Notes under the pieces: generated by a model
Told to the model about the DNA's origin: nothing
Database searches by the model: none
Seen by the model: only the letters and a program-made list of their open reading frames with translations
Shown here: positions 8,611-16,783 of the stretch, one piece after another
Layout: each line of letters starts with the position of its first letter
Numbering within the stretch: position 1 is the stretch's first letter
DNA from: Candidatus Obscuribacter phosphatis
Lineage (GTDB): Bacteria; Cyanobacteriota; Vampirovibrionia; Obscuribacterales; Obscuribacteraceae
Direction of reading: 5' to 3'
Assembly (NCBI GenBank): GCA_001899315.1
Contig: MOYA01000001.1
Span: 3,167,269-3,231,268, forward strand
DNA: 64,000 bases
Position numbers and translations under genes: made by a program

Positions 8611-9570
8611 CTAAGCGTTGGGTCTGATATCAAAACTGGTATCAACACTAAAGCCTATTGTAGTGCGCTTGGCCTTTAGATCTCTCCTGCTGATAAAGCG
8701 GTCGGAGCGCACTTCTCGAGCTGCTTCAGTCGGTCTAAAAGAATAGACACCCACCAGATTTGCGGCTTCTCTCACAGCATCTAGGTCAGTCACACTGCAG
8801 ACACCACGACCTCTTTGCGGAGCCGGCGGCTGCGCACTCTGACCAAGCAGACTGAAAGTCAAAGCCTCAGCCGCACCACCGGCAGTGACCATCGAATTAG
8901 CCATAATCTGAGCCTTGTGCCTTTGAATATACTGCTTGAGAGAGCGCAGATCTTTATCTTTCACTTGCCCATTCAATGAATTAATGCCAAGCAAAGAACC
9001 ACCTGACAGATAGAGGAAACAGACCGGATTGCCGGCTTCATCAAGCACTGCCACAGAACCAGGCGACTCTAGGTCGTGAATATATTGCATACAGTCGGCG
9101 AGTGAAGCCAGTTTATCTTCGGCGGGCGAGGGGCTAATCACCCCACCATGAAACATGGCGGCAGCCGACTCGACTAGTTCATCAGCGAGGACATAGCTCA
9201 CAAGTTCGCTATTCACCGAGTTAATTTCACTCATCATCAGACCATAGGCTTCAGGGCCAAAGATTTGTTCAGAGCGCGACTTGCTGCCATAAACACAGGC
9301 AATCACTCGACCCTTATAGATGAGAGCGGCCGAGCGCGATTTAAAACGACTCGACTCCATCTTTATACAACCAGAAAGTTTCTGAGCCTCAATGCTGACC
9401 AACTGAGGCAAAATAGGTTGTCTATTAGAGAAAGAAAAATTCAAACCAACTTTAGGCGACAGGTTTCGACCCGGCAAATAGTTTATGGCGCGCCGGCTTG
9501 TGCCTTGAAATTCCGGCTCCGGCCGTTTGATTCGACCCAGTGGCCCCCTAAAACGAAGATTAGCTAACAT
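8611..9570 (-). CDS. Uncharacterised cytosolic protein
   Basis: A 319-residue protein I cannot assign. ATG 9570 is preceded by GGAG with suitable spacing. The N-terminal 60 residues are basic and Pro/Arg-rich, probably disordered. A folded block follows with SGCIKMES, SAALIYKGRVIACVYGSKSRSEQIFGP-like patterning and SVAVLDEAGNPVCFLYLSGG. It resembles effector-type domains that couple a beta sheet to a long helix, for example DUF4388-like modules, but this is weak. No membrane segment or signal peptide is visible. It is convergent with the DUF429-like gene. Confidence 0.65.
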   Translation of the reverse strand: MLANLRFRGPLGRIKRPEPEFQGTSRRAINYLPGRNLSPKVGLNFSFSNRQPILPQLVSIEAQKLSGCIKMESSRFKSRSAALIYKGRVIACVYGSKSRSEQIFGPEAYGLMMSEINSVNSELVSYVLADELVESAAAMFHGGVISPSPAEDKLASLADCMQYIHDLESPGSVAVLDEAGNPVCFLYLSGGSLLGINSLNGQVKDKDLRSLKQYIQRHKAQIMANSMVTAGGAAEALTFSLLGQSAQPPAPQRGRGVCSVTDLDAVREAANLVGVYSFRPTEAAREVRSDRFISRRDLKAKRTTIGFSVDTSFDIRPNA

Positions 9571-10102
9571 GGCTGCTCCAGTCTAATTCGAGAGGTAGTA
9601 AAAATTATGCAAAGCTCAAGCCCAACCTATTTGGTCAAACCAAAAGGCTACAGATCAGCTCGACCGGTTAGAACACCAGTCGCTTTGAGGCGACAAGCGC
9701 AAGACGGCGAGCCAAACAATTGGGCCAGTGAGGCTACTCAAGGCTCTTTCTGCTTTTAGTAAGTTACACAGCAAGGCTAAAATTGCCTCACTCCGACCAA
9801 AGGGCCGGGCCGAATAAGTTTTTCACTCCTTCTAGCTGCCGCCGATTCTATACCTATATTTCACGGTTGTAAAGTGGGCAAAGCGAGAAAATTCGCCTCC
9901 TCGTCAATTTAATCTTCAAGGCAATGGCCGCGCCCTCAATTAACTCACTGACTTTATCCAAAAATCCAATTGATGATCCAAATAAAAATCCAACCAATTC
10001 CTTTGCCAAGACTTTTACAAAGTATGGGTATAGTCTGACTACACACCGCTGGACTCCGCAAGCCCCGGCAGGCCCCCGCCGAAATAGTTCGGGAGATTTA
10101 CT
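9571..10102. other. Intergenic stretch without a convincing gene
   Basis: About 530 bases between divergent genes. It contains one short plus-strand ORF (9607-9732, 41 codons, Arg-rich, weak ribosome site), which I do not call. No hairpin terminator, tRNA or repeat array was found. It presumably holds the promoters of the flanking divergent genes; the GGGAG just before 10103 serves the next gene. Confidence 0.6.
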
Positions 10103-10741
10103 ATGAAAGAGATTGAAAACAAGCCGCAGCAAAGGCAAGAAGCCGCCGAAGAGCAAGAAACCCCTGTGCTTGTGCTTGATTCGGCCAAAGCTATGACAAC
10201 ACCAGTTGGCGCGGGCAGCGACCTAGCATCAAAAATAAACGGTCGAGAAGACGAAAAGAAATCGGCAGATCAATTGCTAAATGCGCCTGGTCAATTTGAA
10301 CTGGTTAGTGCAAACGGCGACCAACTTATCAAAACCCAAGCACCCAATCCGGAAGATGTACAAAAAGGTATTCGCGCCTTGCTTGGAGACGCGCTTAAGG
10401 GCGAGAAATGGAGCCAAGATTCGGTGGATACTTTCAATCGCATCTTCAAAGAAGAATCTAGCCTGCCAAACGCCAGCCCAGAGTCTATCGCCCGAGCTTT
10501 AAATACCATTGGTGGTGCGATAAATAATCGGGTCAGCCCAGAACTAGCAAACGACAGCAGTCGTCGCCCCGAACCAGTCGGCATGGGTGTCGTACAAAAC
10601 CCAGACGGCAGCTATAGCTATTATATGACTCTCAATAAAGATAACGCCGCACTGGCCGCCAATAGGCTAAGCATAATCAGCGGTCAAAGCAGCGACACTG
10701 TCATTAAGCTTGGCCCATTCAAAAAAGGCACCGCTATCTAG
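10103..10741 (+). CDS. Uncharacterised hydrophilic protein
   Basis: A 212-residue acidic, Gln/Glu-rich protein without signal peptide or membrane segment. GGGAG lies seven bases upstream of the ATG. The first 90 residues look disordered; the rest contains a possible helical block (DVQKGIRALLGDALKGEKWS) and ends in a short beta-like segment (GMGVVQNPDGSYSYYMTL). I recognise no family. It is convergent with the SEC-C gene, with only 15 bases between them. Confidence 0.6.
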   Translation: MKEIENKPQQRQEAAEEQETPVLVLDSAKAMTTPVGAGSDLASKINGREDEKKSADQLLNAPGQFELVSANGDQLIKTQAPNPEDVQKGIRALLGDALKGEKWSQDSVDTFNRIFKEESSLPNASPESIARALNTIGGAINNRVSPELANDSSRRPEPVGMGVVQNPDGSYSYYMTLNKDNAALAANRLSIISGQSSDTVIKLGPFKKGTAI

Positions 10742-10756
10742 ATTTATCGCTTTATT

Positions 10757-11908
10757 CTAAGAGCCGCAGCAGCGCTTATATTTCTTGCCGCTGCCGCAAG
10801 GACAGGGCTGTTTCCGTCCCACTTCAGAGTCGAGAGCCGGCATCGGCCGTGCCTGCACAGTGGAAGTATTCATTTCAGCCTTGGGACGAGACTCTTCTTG
10901 CAAAAGTGCAGGACCCATCTTGAGCAACTTACCGAGAATATTATCGAAAGAATTTTTGAGATCTTCCGGAGAATTCTCTTCGTTGAGACCAAGTCGACGA
11001 GCAAAGCCACCGGAAGAAAAGGCTTCCTTACCTCTCAAATCGTATTCTTCGGCAAGACTGTCATTGCCTTGCATACGATAGTGGTTGCCCAAGTTCATAT
11101 AGACCGTGCCTTTATCGTCAAGGTCTTCATTTTCGAGCGCTTTCTTCAAAATCGCTTCGCGCTTTTCGGGTGTCTCATCAAAACTATCGGCATAAAAGAC
11201 CCAACCGTCAGCCCAGGTAGGATCTTCACTGAGCCATTTTTCAAAGAGGGCTTCAAACCCTTCCCCTTCGTTAATCTCACGCACACTTTCTGCCATGGCC
11301 ATGCGCCAAAAGCTATCAGGTCGTGCCGATGCCGGCTGCTTTGTGCTCTTTTCCGCTTCTGCAAAACATTCGATCAAACCAGCGGCCATATCGCGGCGGC
11401 GCTCCATCCAGGCAGCATCATCCAGAGCCTGCGACCAAATTTCTTCAAAGGCTTCCGGAATCCAGTCATAAATGCTGACATTTACACCAAACTCTAATTC
11501 TTTGAGATTCTTGACACCATAGTCACGGCCAATTTTGACCACCCCTTCCAGGGCTTCTCCCCACAGTATTGCAGCCTCTTGCTCTTGACCTTCTTCATAG
11601 ATCTCATAGCCTTTCATGACGTCGAGTTCTATCAGTTCGGCGCAAGGTACATCTTTCAGCCAACGGCGCCACAGTTCTACAACACAGGCATAAGCCCAAG
11701 AAGCCGGGTCTTTCACCTGCTGACTGCGAAAAGCGCGCTTTTGCCACAGATCAAAGGTAACCTTGCTGGCACGCCATTGCTTGCGACAAAGCTTTTCAAA
11801 CTCAGCTCTCTCAACTTTTACACCTAAAAGCTTGAGCTTCTTCAAAATATCTTCGTCGCTAAGACGAGCCACTTCGGCAAGATTTCTAGCTATGGCTGAG
11901 ACTCTCAT
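10757..11908 (-). CDS. SEC-C motif protein with TPR-like helices
   Basis: A 383-residue protein. The C-terminus (residues 369-381) reads CPCGSGKKYKRCC, the SEC-C zinc-binding motif also found at the SecA C-terminus. Upstream are helical segments with TPR character, such as ILKKALENEDLDDKGTVYMNLGNHYRMQ. Two Trp-rich regions (residues 45-90 and 150-190) are notable. The start ATG 11908 has GAGAGGA upstream. SEC-C motifs bind zinc and occur in many proteins of unknown role; this is not SecA. It could act in translation or protein quality control, but nothing here shows it. It lies just downstream of the ACT-domain regulator gene. Confidence 0.8.
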   Translation of the reverse strand: MRVSAIARNLAEVARLSDEDILKKLKLLGVKVERAEFEKLCRKQWRASKVTFDLWQKRAFRSQQVKDPASWAYACVVELWRRWLKDVPCAELIELDVMKGYEIYEEGQEQEAAILWGEALEGVVKIGRDYGVKNLKELEFGVNVSIYDWIPEAFEEIWSQALDDAAWMERRRDMAAGLIECFAEAEKSTKQPASARPDSFWRMAMAESVREINEGEGFEALFEKWLSEDPTWADGWVFYADSFDETPEKREAILKKALENEDLDDKGTVYMNLGNHYRMQGNDSLAEEYDLRGKEAFSSGGFARRLGLNEENSPEDLKNSFDNILGKLLKMGPALLQEESRPKAEMNTSTVQARPMPALDSEVGRKQPCPCGSGKKYKRCCGS

Positions 11909-11942
11909 GAAACTGTCCTCTCAAGGCAGATGGAAATAACGA

Positions 11943-12497
11943 TTAGGCTTCCACAAGTTCGGCGTGCAGAGTTGTCGAAGAAACCAGATCAATCTCTACG
12001 TTCAACTCATCGGCTATGTGACTGAGATCTTTGCTCAGCTGTTCATATGAAAGTGTTTCGGGCACGGCAATCTCAGCGTGCATTGTGAATAGCGGCAGAC
12101 CGGTGACAGGCGCGTTGACGATGTCGGTTTGCACATTATGAATGTTGACTTTAGCGCTAGAGAGATAGGATGAAACACGATGAACGATGCCTTCTTGATC
12201 AGCACCAGTCAAGTGAATGTCATAAAACTTGTGTTTTTTGCTGTCTACAGGCACTGAACGAGTGCGCTTGCAAGCGACAGTGAGCCCGTCTTTGCTTAAA
12301 TCAGCCAGGGCTTTTTCAAGAGCTGCCAATTTTTCGTCGGCAACTGTAACCAGTGAAATAGCAGCAAACTCACCACCCAAAAGCGACATGCGACTGGCTT
12401 CAAGATTGCCGCCGTGCGATGCGAAAACTTCACTAAGACGAGCCACAATGCCGGGACGGTCCTCGCCAAAAGCAGTAACAAGAAGCTGATTTCGCAT
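11943..12497 (-). CDS. Two-ACT-domain protein, GcvR-like
   Basis: A 184-residue protein built of two ACT domains. The first begins VTAFGEDRPGIVARLSEVFASHGGN (seen at residues 7-31), the second IHLTGADQEGIVHRVSSYL (about residues 94-112). This arrangement matches GcvR, the regulator of the glycine cleavage system in enterobacteria, and related amino-acid-sensing proteins. No DNA-binding domain is present, so it would act through a partner or as a ligand sensor. GGGAG lies upstream of the ATG. It is followed after 34 bases by the SEC-C gene on the same strand. The exact ligand is not readable. Confidence 0.8.
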   Translation of the reverse strand: MRNQLLVTAFGEDRPGIVARLSEVFASHGGNLEASRMSLLGGEFAAISLVTVADEKLAALEKALADLSKDGLTVACKRTRSVPVDSKKHKFYDIHLTGADQEGIVHRVSSYLSSAKVNIHNVQTDIVNAPVTGLPLFTMHAEIAVPETLSYEQLSKDLSHIADELNVEIDLVSSTTLHAELVEA

Positions 12498-12698
12498 TGC
12501 TGAAAATCTCCCAATAGATATGAAGTATGCAGATTGTAGCCGATTATGCGCCAGAAATAGGGATAAGCACCTCGAACTGGAAAGATTGGCTAAGCGGTTT
12601 CAGAAAATAAAGAGGCAGAATAACGCCCTTGAGAAAATTGCTGATATTGCGCTATCATTCTCGTTAAATCAGTACAAAATTCAATTGAGGCAATGGTC

Positions 12699-13931
12699 AT
12701 GCTTCTTGACTGGCTTATCGTGGGTGGCGGCATCCACGGTACCTTTTTGTCCAACTATTTACTCAAGCGCAAAGGCGTAGACCGCGATAAGTTGGCTGTC
12801 TTAGATAACCAAGCGAAGCCGCTTGCCAACTGGCTACAGCAAACCGATGCTGTAGCTATGAAGTACTTGCGCTCACCTGTTGAACACAACCTAGATGTGG
12901 GTGGGCAAGCTTTACGCAAATGGTCCCATGACAACAACATTCCAGATACCGACCTGTATTCAAAGTACGACAGGCCCTCCTTGCGCTCCTTCAATAGTCA
13001 TGCGCTAGAACTTATCGATCGCAATCAATTGGAATCTCTGCGCATTATTGGTGCGGCAAAAGTTCTAAGCAAGCATAAAGAAAACTATCTACTCAAGACT
13101 GACGATCCAGACTTAGTGCTTAGCGCCAAAAATGTCATTATCTGCACCGGACAAGCCAATCGCTTAGCCATCCCGGCTTGGGCAAGACTTTCTTGCAAAA
13201 TCGAGAGTGCTCCCATTGTTCATCTCTTTGACAAACGCTATCAGACCATTTGTAAAACAGTAAACGACGGCCATATTGTCATTATCGGCGGTGGCATCAG
13301 CGCCGTGCAGGCAGCGCTCTCTTTGTCAGAAAAACATCCGGGCAAAGTAGTCTTATTGCATCGCTATCCGCTTCAAACATATCAATTCGATGCAGATCCT
13401 TGTTGGCTTTCAACGCGCTGCCTAAGTCTTTTAAGACAGACTAAGAACTTAACGCATCGACGCAGAATTGTAGAGGGGGCTCGCCATAAAGGCAGTTTTC
13501 CCTCAGACATCGCCAAACAATTAGATGCAGCTCTAGATCTAGGGCAATTGCGCTGCCATCTCGGGGAGGTTAGCTGCTTCGACCACCATGAGCACTTGCT
13601 CAACTTGGTCTGCGGTAAAAAACTGCCATGCGACCTCTTGGTATTAGCCACAGGATTTGCTGAGAACTCAACCAGCGATTTTGTGCGAGACTCTATGCAG
13701 GCTCTCAATCTAAAGGCTACACCATGCGGTATTCCAGAAATTGATTATTTCTTGCGAGCAGACAAAGGTCTTTTTGTCAGCGGTCCGCTTGCCGAGTTGG
13801 AACTAGGACCTGCCGCTCGAAACATCGTCGGAGCAAGAATCGCCGCTGAACGCATCTGCCAAATTGGACGCAGCAAAAAACCGCATCCCAAAGAGTACAA
13901 CTATTATTTTATGGCAAGCAAAAGGGGCTAA
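12699..13931 (+). CDS. FAD/NAD(P)-binding oxidoreductase
   Basis: A protein of about 410 residues with two dinucleotide-binding motifs: GGGIHG near residue 8 and IVIIGGGISAVQAA near residue 196. Between them is ICTGQ, and near the end LLVLATGF, typical of two-domain flavoprotein monooxygenases and lysine/ornithine N-hydroxylase-like enzymes. ATG 12699 is chosen over 12693 because GAGG (12687-12690) then has a normal eight-base spacing. The substrate is unknown. It ends four bases inside the convergent dehydratase gene. Confidence 0.75.
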   Translation: MLLDWLIVGGGIHGTFLSNYLLKRKGVDRDKLAVLDNQAKPLANWLQQTDAVAMKYLRSPVEHNLDVGGQALRKWSHDNNIPDTDLYSKYDRPSLRSFNSHALELIDRNQLESLRIIGAAKVLSKHKENYLLKTDDPDLVLSAKNVIICTGQANRLAIPAWARLSCKIESAPIVHLFDKRYQTICKTVNDGHIVIIGGGISAVQAALSLSEKHPGKVVLLHRYPLQTYQFDADPCWLSTRCLSLLRQTKNLTHRRRIVEGARHKGSFPSDIAKQLDAALDLGQLRCHLGEVSCFDHHEHLLNLVCGKKLPCDLLVLATGFAENSTSDFVRDSMQALNLKATPCGIPEIDYFLRADKGLFVSGPLAELELGPAARNIVGARIAAERICQIGRSKKPHPKEYNYYFMASKRG

Positions 13932-14920
13932 ACTTTACCCGCCGAAAGCAACTGCTCGCCGACTATCTCGCGCCAAGTGCTGCGATCTATATTGCCGCCG
14001 CAGACGACTACACCGACGCGCTCACGGGGCTTAAATTCAACATACTTACTGGAAATAGCTGCGATGGCGCAGGCGGCGGCGCCTTCAATGAGCATGCCTT
14101 CGTGTTCGAGGAAATCAAAGACGGCTTGTCTGATATCACGCTCTTCCACTGTCACCCATTCGTCGACAACTTCTTGTACGAGGGGGAAAGTAATGGTCTC
14201 AGGATCGATATTACCGGCGATACCATCGGCAATAGTGTCGTGTTGCATAACTCTGACAACATGACCAGACTGCACCGCTGTGCGCATCGAAGGCGATGCC
14301 GCCGGCACCACGCCAACGATGCGGACTTTCGGGTTAATTACCTTGGCTACCAAGCCGATGCCAGAAATTAGACCGCCACCACCGACGGCGACAACTATTG
14401 TAGAGAGCTTAGGCACAAGCTCATACATTTCCAAACCGACCGTGCCCTGCCCGGCGATAACTTCGCGGTTGTTATAGGGCGAGATATAAAGACCTTTCTT
14501 TTCCTGAGCCAGACGGGCAGCGTATTGCTCGGTCAGTTCCATATCGTCGCCATGCTGAGTGATGCCGACGCTGAACATTTCTAGCTTTGCCTTTTTAATT
14601 GGCGAAACATTGGTGGGTAAACAGATAGTGGTCTCGCGCTCGGTGGTGCGGGCCGCCTCGGCCATACCAAGGGCATGATTGCCGGCTGATGCAGTAAAGA
14701 CCTTGGTCAAGCCGCGCTCTTTAGCAAAAGTCATGGCGTTCAAGGCGCCGCGATATTTGAAGCTGCCGGTGACTTGTAGATTCTCAAGCTTCATCCACAC
14801 TTCGGCGGTGGAAACATCCGACATCCAGTGACTTTTTCTCAAAGGTGTATTGGTGACAAAGCCGGTGATCCGCTTTCTAGCGACCAGCACATCTGAAATA
14901 CTAAGACGTTCTTGAGCCAC
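13928..14920 (-). CDS. Threonine/serine dehydratase (PLP-dependent)
   Basis: About 330 residues from GTG 14920, chosen because AGAAAGGA lies eight bases upstream and the protein then begins VAQERLSISDVL like its family; an upstream in-frame start at 14986 is less likely. Lys55 in GSFKYRGA is the expected Schiff-base lysine, and VGGGGLISGIG is the phosphate-binding glycine loop. The family deaminates threonine to 2-oxobutanoate or serine to pyruvate. There is no C-terminal ACT domain, so it resembles the short, catabolic-type enzyme rather than feedback-inhibited biosynthetic IlvA. The 3' end overlaps the oxidoreductase gene. Confidence 0.88.
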   Translation of the reverse strand: MAQERLSISDVLVARKRITGFVTNTPLRKSHWMSDVSTAEVWMKLENLQVTGSFKYRGALNAMTFAKERGLTKVFTASAGNHALGMAEAARTTERETTICLPTNVSPIKKAKLEMFSVGITQHGDDMELTEQYAARLAQEKKGLYISPYNNREVIAGQGTVGLEMYELVPKLSTIVVAVGGGGLISGIGLVAKVINPKVRIVGVVPAASPSMRTAVQSGHVVRVMQHDTIADGIAGNIDPETITFPLVQEVVDEWVTVEERDIRQAVFDFLEHEGMLIEGAAACAIAAISSKYVEFKPRERVGVVVCGGNIDRSTWREIVGEQLLSAGKV

Positions 14921-15052
14921 AGTTGAGGTCCTTTCTGTCTGCGCCCGACCGAAAAAAGACAATCGGTAGACGCCTTGGTTATGCAAGATGGGTCTATCTT
15001 AGCGCAACTAAACCGAAATGCGACTTTTGCTTGGAATATTCAGTTTGAAAAA

Positions 15053-15126
15053 TGGAGCGGGTAGCGGGAATCGAACCCGCGTGTGCAGCTTGGAAGGCTG
15101 CCATTCTACCATTGAACTACACCCGC
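15053..15126 (-). tRNA. tRNA-Gly(UCC)
   Basis: A complete cloverleaf on the minus strand: acceptor GCGGGTG against TACCCGC (one G-U pair), D-arm with GTTCAATGGTAGAAT, anticodon arm GCAGC-CTTCCAA-GCTGC giving anticodon TCC, T-arm with GGTTCGATTCC, discriminator T and encoded CCA (15053-15055). All positions are canonical, in contrast with the two irregular tRNA genes near 4.8 kb. It reads GGA and possibly GGG glycine codons. Confidence 0.95.
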
Positions 15127-15578
15127 GTACTTCAGGCTAGTTTTCGTAATTTAGCATATCTTGCCGCAGTTGTGCAGCATCTTATGCAAATCGGGTGCAA
15201 ATCTGAGCAAATCTGCGCAACAGAAATCTATATATAGGTCCGCCTTAAGCCAGACTCATCTTGAGAACCAACTTGAGACTCAAGTTGTCAAACGTCGATT
15301 TCGAATTTGCTTCAGGATTCGCAAAGGAAATCTAAAAGTTTTCTGAACCAAGCTAAAAAGCTATGTCATTAATTTGTCGTGAAGACATTAAAGTGATACT
15401 TTTTATATCGAACTGAGAGCTAAGAGCGGATGTCGGATGACAAGCCGTTCCTAATTCTCATCAGCCGGTGCTTGTTTAATGCTTCTCGCGAAATTATCCT
15501 TGCACCAAACCAACAGGGTTAGTCGCTAACTAGAGTAATTTCAAAATCCCACCAAATTCTTGAAAGAACAAGGAAGCC
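15127..15578. other. Intergenic region upstream of hisC
   Basis: About 450 bases with no gene. It holds three spaced copies of GCAAATC (15186, 15197, 15207), a perfect 5-bp hairpin GTTAG-TCG-CTAAC (15518-15530), and a weak promoter-like pair TTGTCG (15374-15379) and TACTTT (15397-15402) at 17-base spacing. The long leader to hisC could be regulatory, but I recognise no T-box or riboswitch. Confidence 0.4.
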
Positions 15579-16772
15579 ATGGCAACATTCATCCAACAAT
15601 TAGCTTCGATGTCTCAACAACTAGCCCTCGTGTCGGATCCCAAAAACACAATTCGCTTTAGCCCAGATTCGCAGCCGGAAGTGCCTAAGCGCCTGGTTCC
15701 GCCGCACGTAGAATCACTCAAGCCCTATCAACCCGGTCGCCCACCGGAAGAGCTGAAAAAAGAGCTTGGTATTGAACGCTTCGTCAACATGGCGTCCAAC
15801 GAGAACCCTCTGGGACCGCCGCCATCAGCCCTGGCGGCCATACAGGCCAACCTCACCGAGATCAACCGCTATCCCGACCTCTGCGGCACCAAACTAAGAG
15901 AAGCCCTGGCTGAAAGATTTGCCACCAAGGTGGACAATATCGCCTTGGGCAGCGGCTCTGAGTCGACCATGGCCAATATCATCCGTGCCTTCTTGCACGA
16001 CGATGATGAAGTGCTCACTTCGCAAGGTACATTTATCGGACTCTATGTTCTGGTCAAAGCCCAGGGCATCAAGCTCAATACTGTTCCGCTCAAAAACTAT
16101 CATTTCGACCTCGACGCCATCGCCGACGCGGTCACACCCAAGACCAAAATAATCTACCTGTGCAACCCCAATAACCCCACAGGCACAATCTTCACCCGCA
16201 CCGAATTCGAAAACTTCATTCGCAAAGTACCCGAGCATGTGCTCGTCATACTCGACGAAGCCTATTACGAATTCGCCGCTCACAACCCGGAATATCCCGA
16301 TTCGATGCGTTATCGCCTCGACAACGTCTTGACCCTGAGAACTTTCGCCAAAGCCTATGGCATGGCCGGCATCAGATTGGGTTATGGACTCGGTCACGAA
16401 TATTTGATTGACTATGTCAACCGCATCAAGCTGCCCTTCGAGCCCAATATTCTCGCTCAGTCAGCTGGTCTTGCCGCTCTCCATGATGACGAGTATCTCG
16501 AACATACTCTACTCAACAACGAAGAAGGCATGGCTTACCTAACCGGCGAATTCGACAAGCTCGGTTTGCAGCGCATCCCCTCCTACTCCAATTTCATCAT
16601 GATTGAAATGGGCAGCCAGGAGAAAGTGGCTCGTATACACGAAGGACTTCTGCGCCACGGCATCGCTATCAGACCGCTGACAGCCTTTGGACTGCCCACT
16701 TGCTGGAGAGTTTCAATCGGCTTGCCGCAAGAAAACGAACTCCTCATCAAAGCTCTCAAGAACATCCTCTAA
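15579..16772 (+). CDS. hisC: Histidinol-phosphate aminotransferase
   Basis: A 397-residue PLP-dependent aminotransferase of fold type I. Visible landmarks are SNENPLGPPPSAL with the substrate-binding Asn, CNPNNPTGT, DEAYYEF, and the PLP lysine K258 in TFAKAYGMAGIRLGYG; Arg near the C-terminus in WRVSIG should bind the substrate phosphate or carboxylate. It interconverts histidinol phosphate and imidazole-acetol phosphate. AAGGA lies six bases before the ATG. The N-terminal 45 residues are longer than in typical HisC. No other his genes are adjacent. It is followed after 11 bases by the TPR-caspase gene. Aromatic or other aminotransferase activity cannot be excluded. Confidence 0.88.
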   Translation: MATFIQQLASMSQQLALVSDPKNTIRFSPDSQPEVPKRLVPPHVESLKPYQPGRPPEELKKELGIERFVNMASNENPLGPPPSALAAIQANLTEINRYPDLCGTKLREALAERFATKVDNIALGSGSESTMANIIRAFLHDDDEVLTSQGTFIGLYVLVKAQGIKLNTVPLKNYHFDLDAIADAVTPKTKIIYLCNPNNPTGTIFTRTEFENFIRKVPEHVLVILDEAYYEFAAHNPEYPDSMRYRLDNVLTLRTFAKAYGMAGIRLGYGLGHEYLIDYVNRIKLPFEPNILAQSAGLAALHDDEYLEHTLLNNEEGMAYLTGEFDKLGLQRIPSYSNFIMIEMGSQEKVARIHEGLLRHGIAIRPLTAFGLPTCWRVSIGLPQENELLIKALKNIL

Positions 16773-16783
16773 CCAGTAGGTAA

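Noticed and set aside
9607..9732. A 41-codon ORF in the 530-base gap
   Set aside because: Weak ribosome site, Arg-rich composition, no recognisable motif; not supported as a gene.
13382..13708. A 108-residue antisense frame inside the FAD oxidoreductase gene, and similar long antisense frames inside hisC and the HPPD gene
   Set aside because: The sense frames have clear conserved motifs; the antisense frames have none and no start signals.
15052..15237. A plus-strand frame beginning inside tRNA-Gly
   Set aside because: It is the reverse strand of the tRNA and has no ribosome site.
15127..15578. A T-box or riboswitch in the long leader of hisC
   Set aside because: Only a small 5-bp hairpin and a weak promoter are visible; no T-box sequence or recognised aptamer core.
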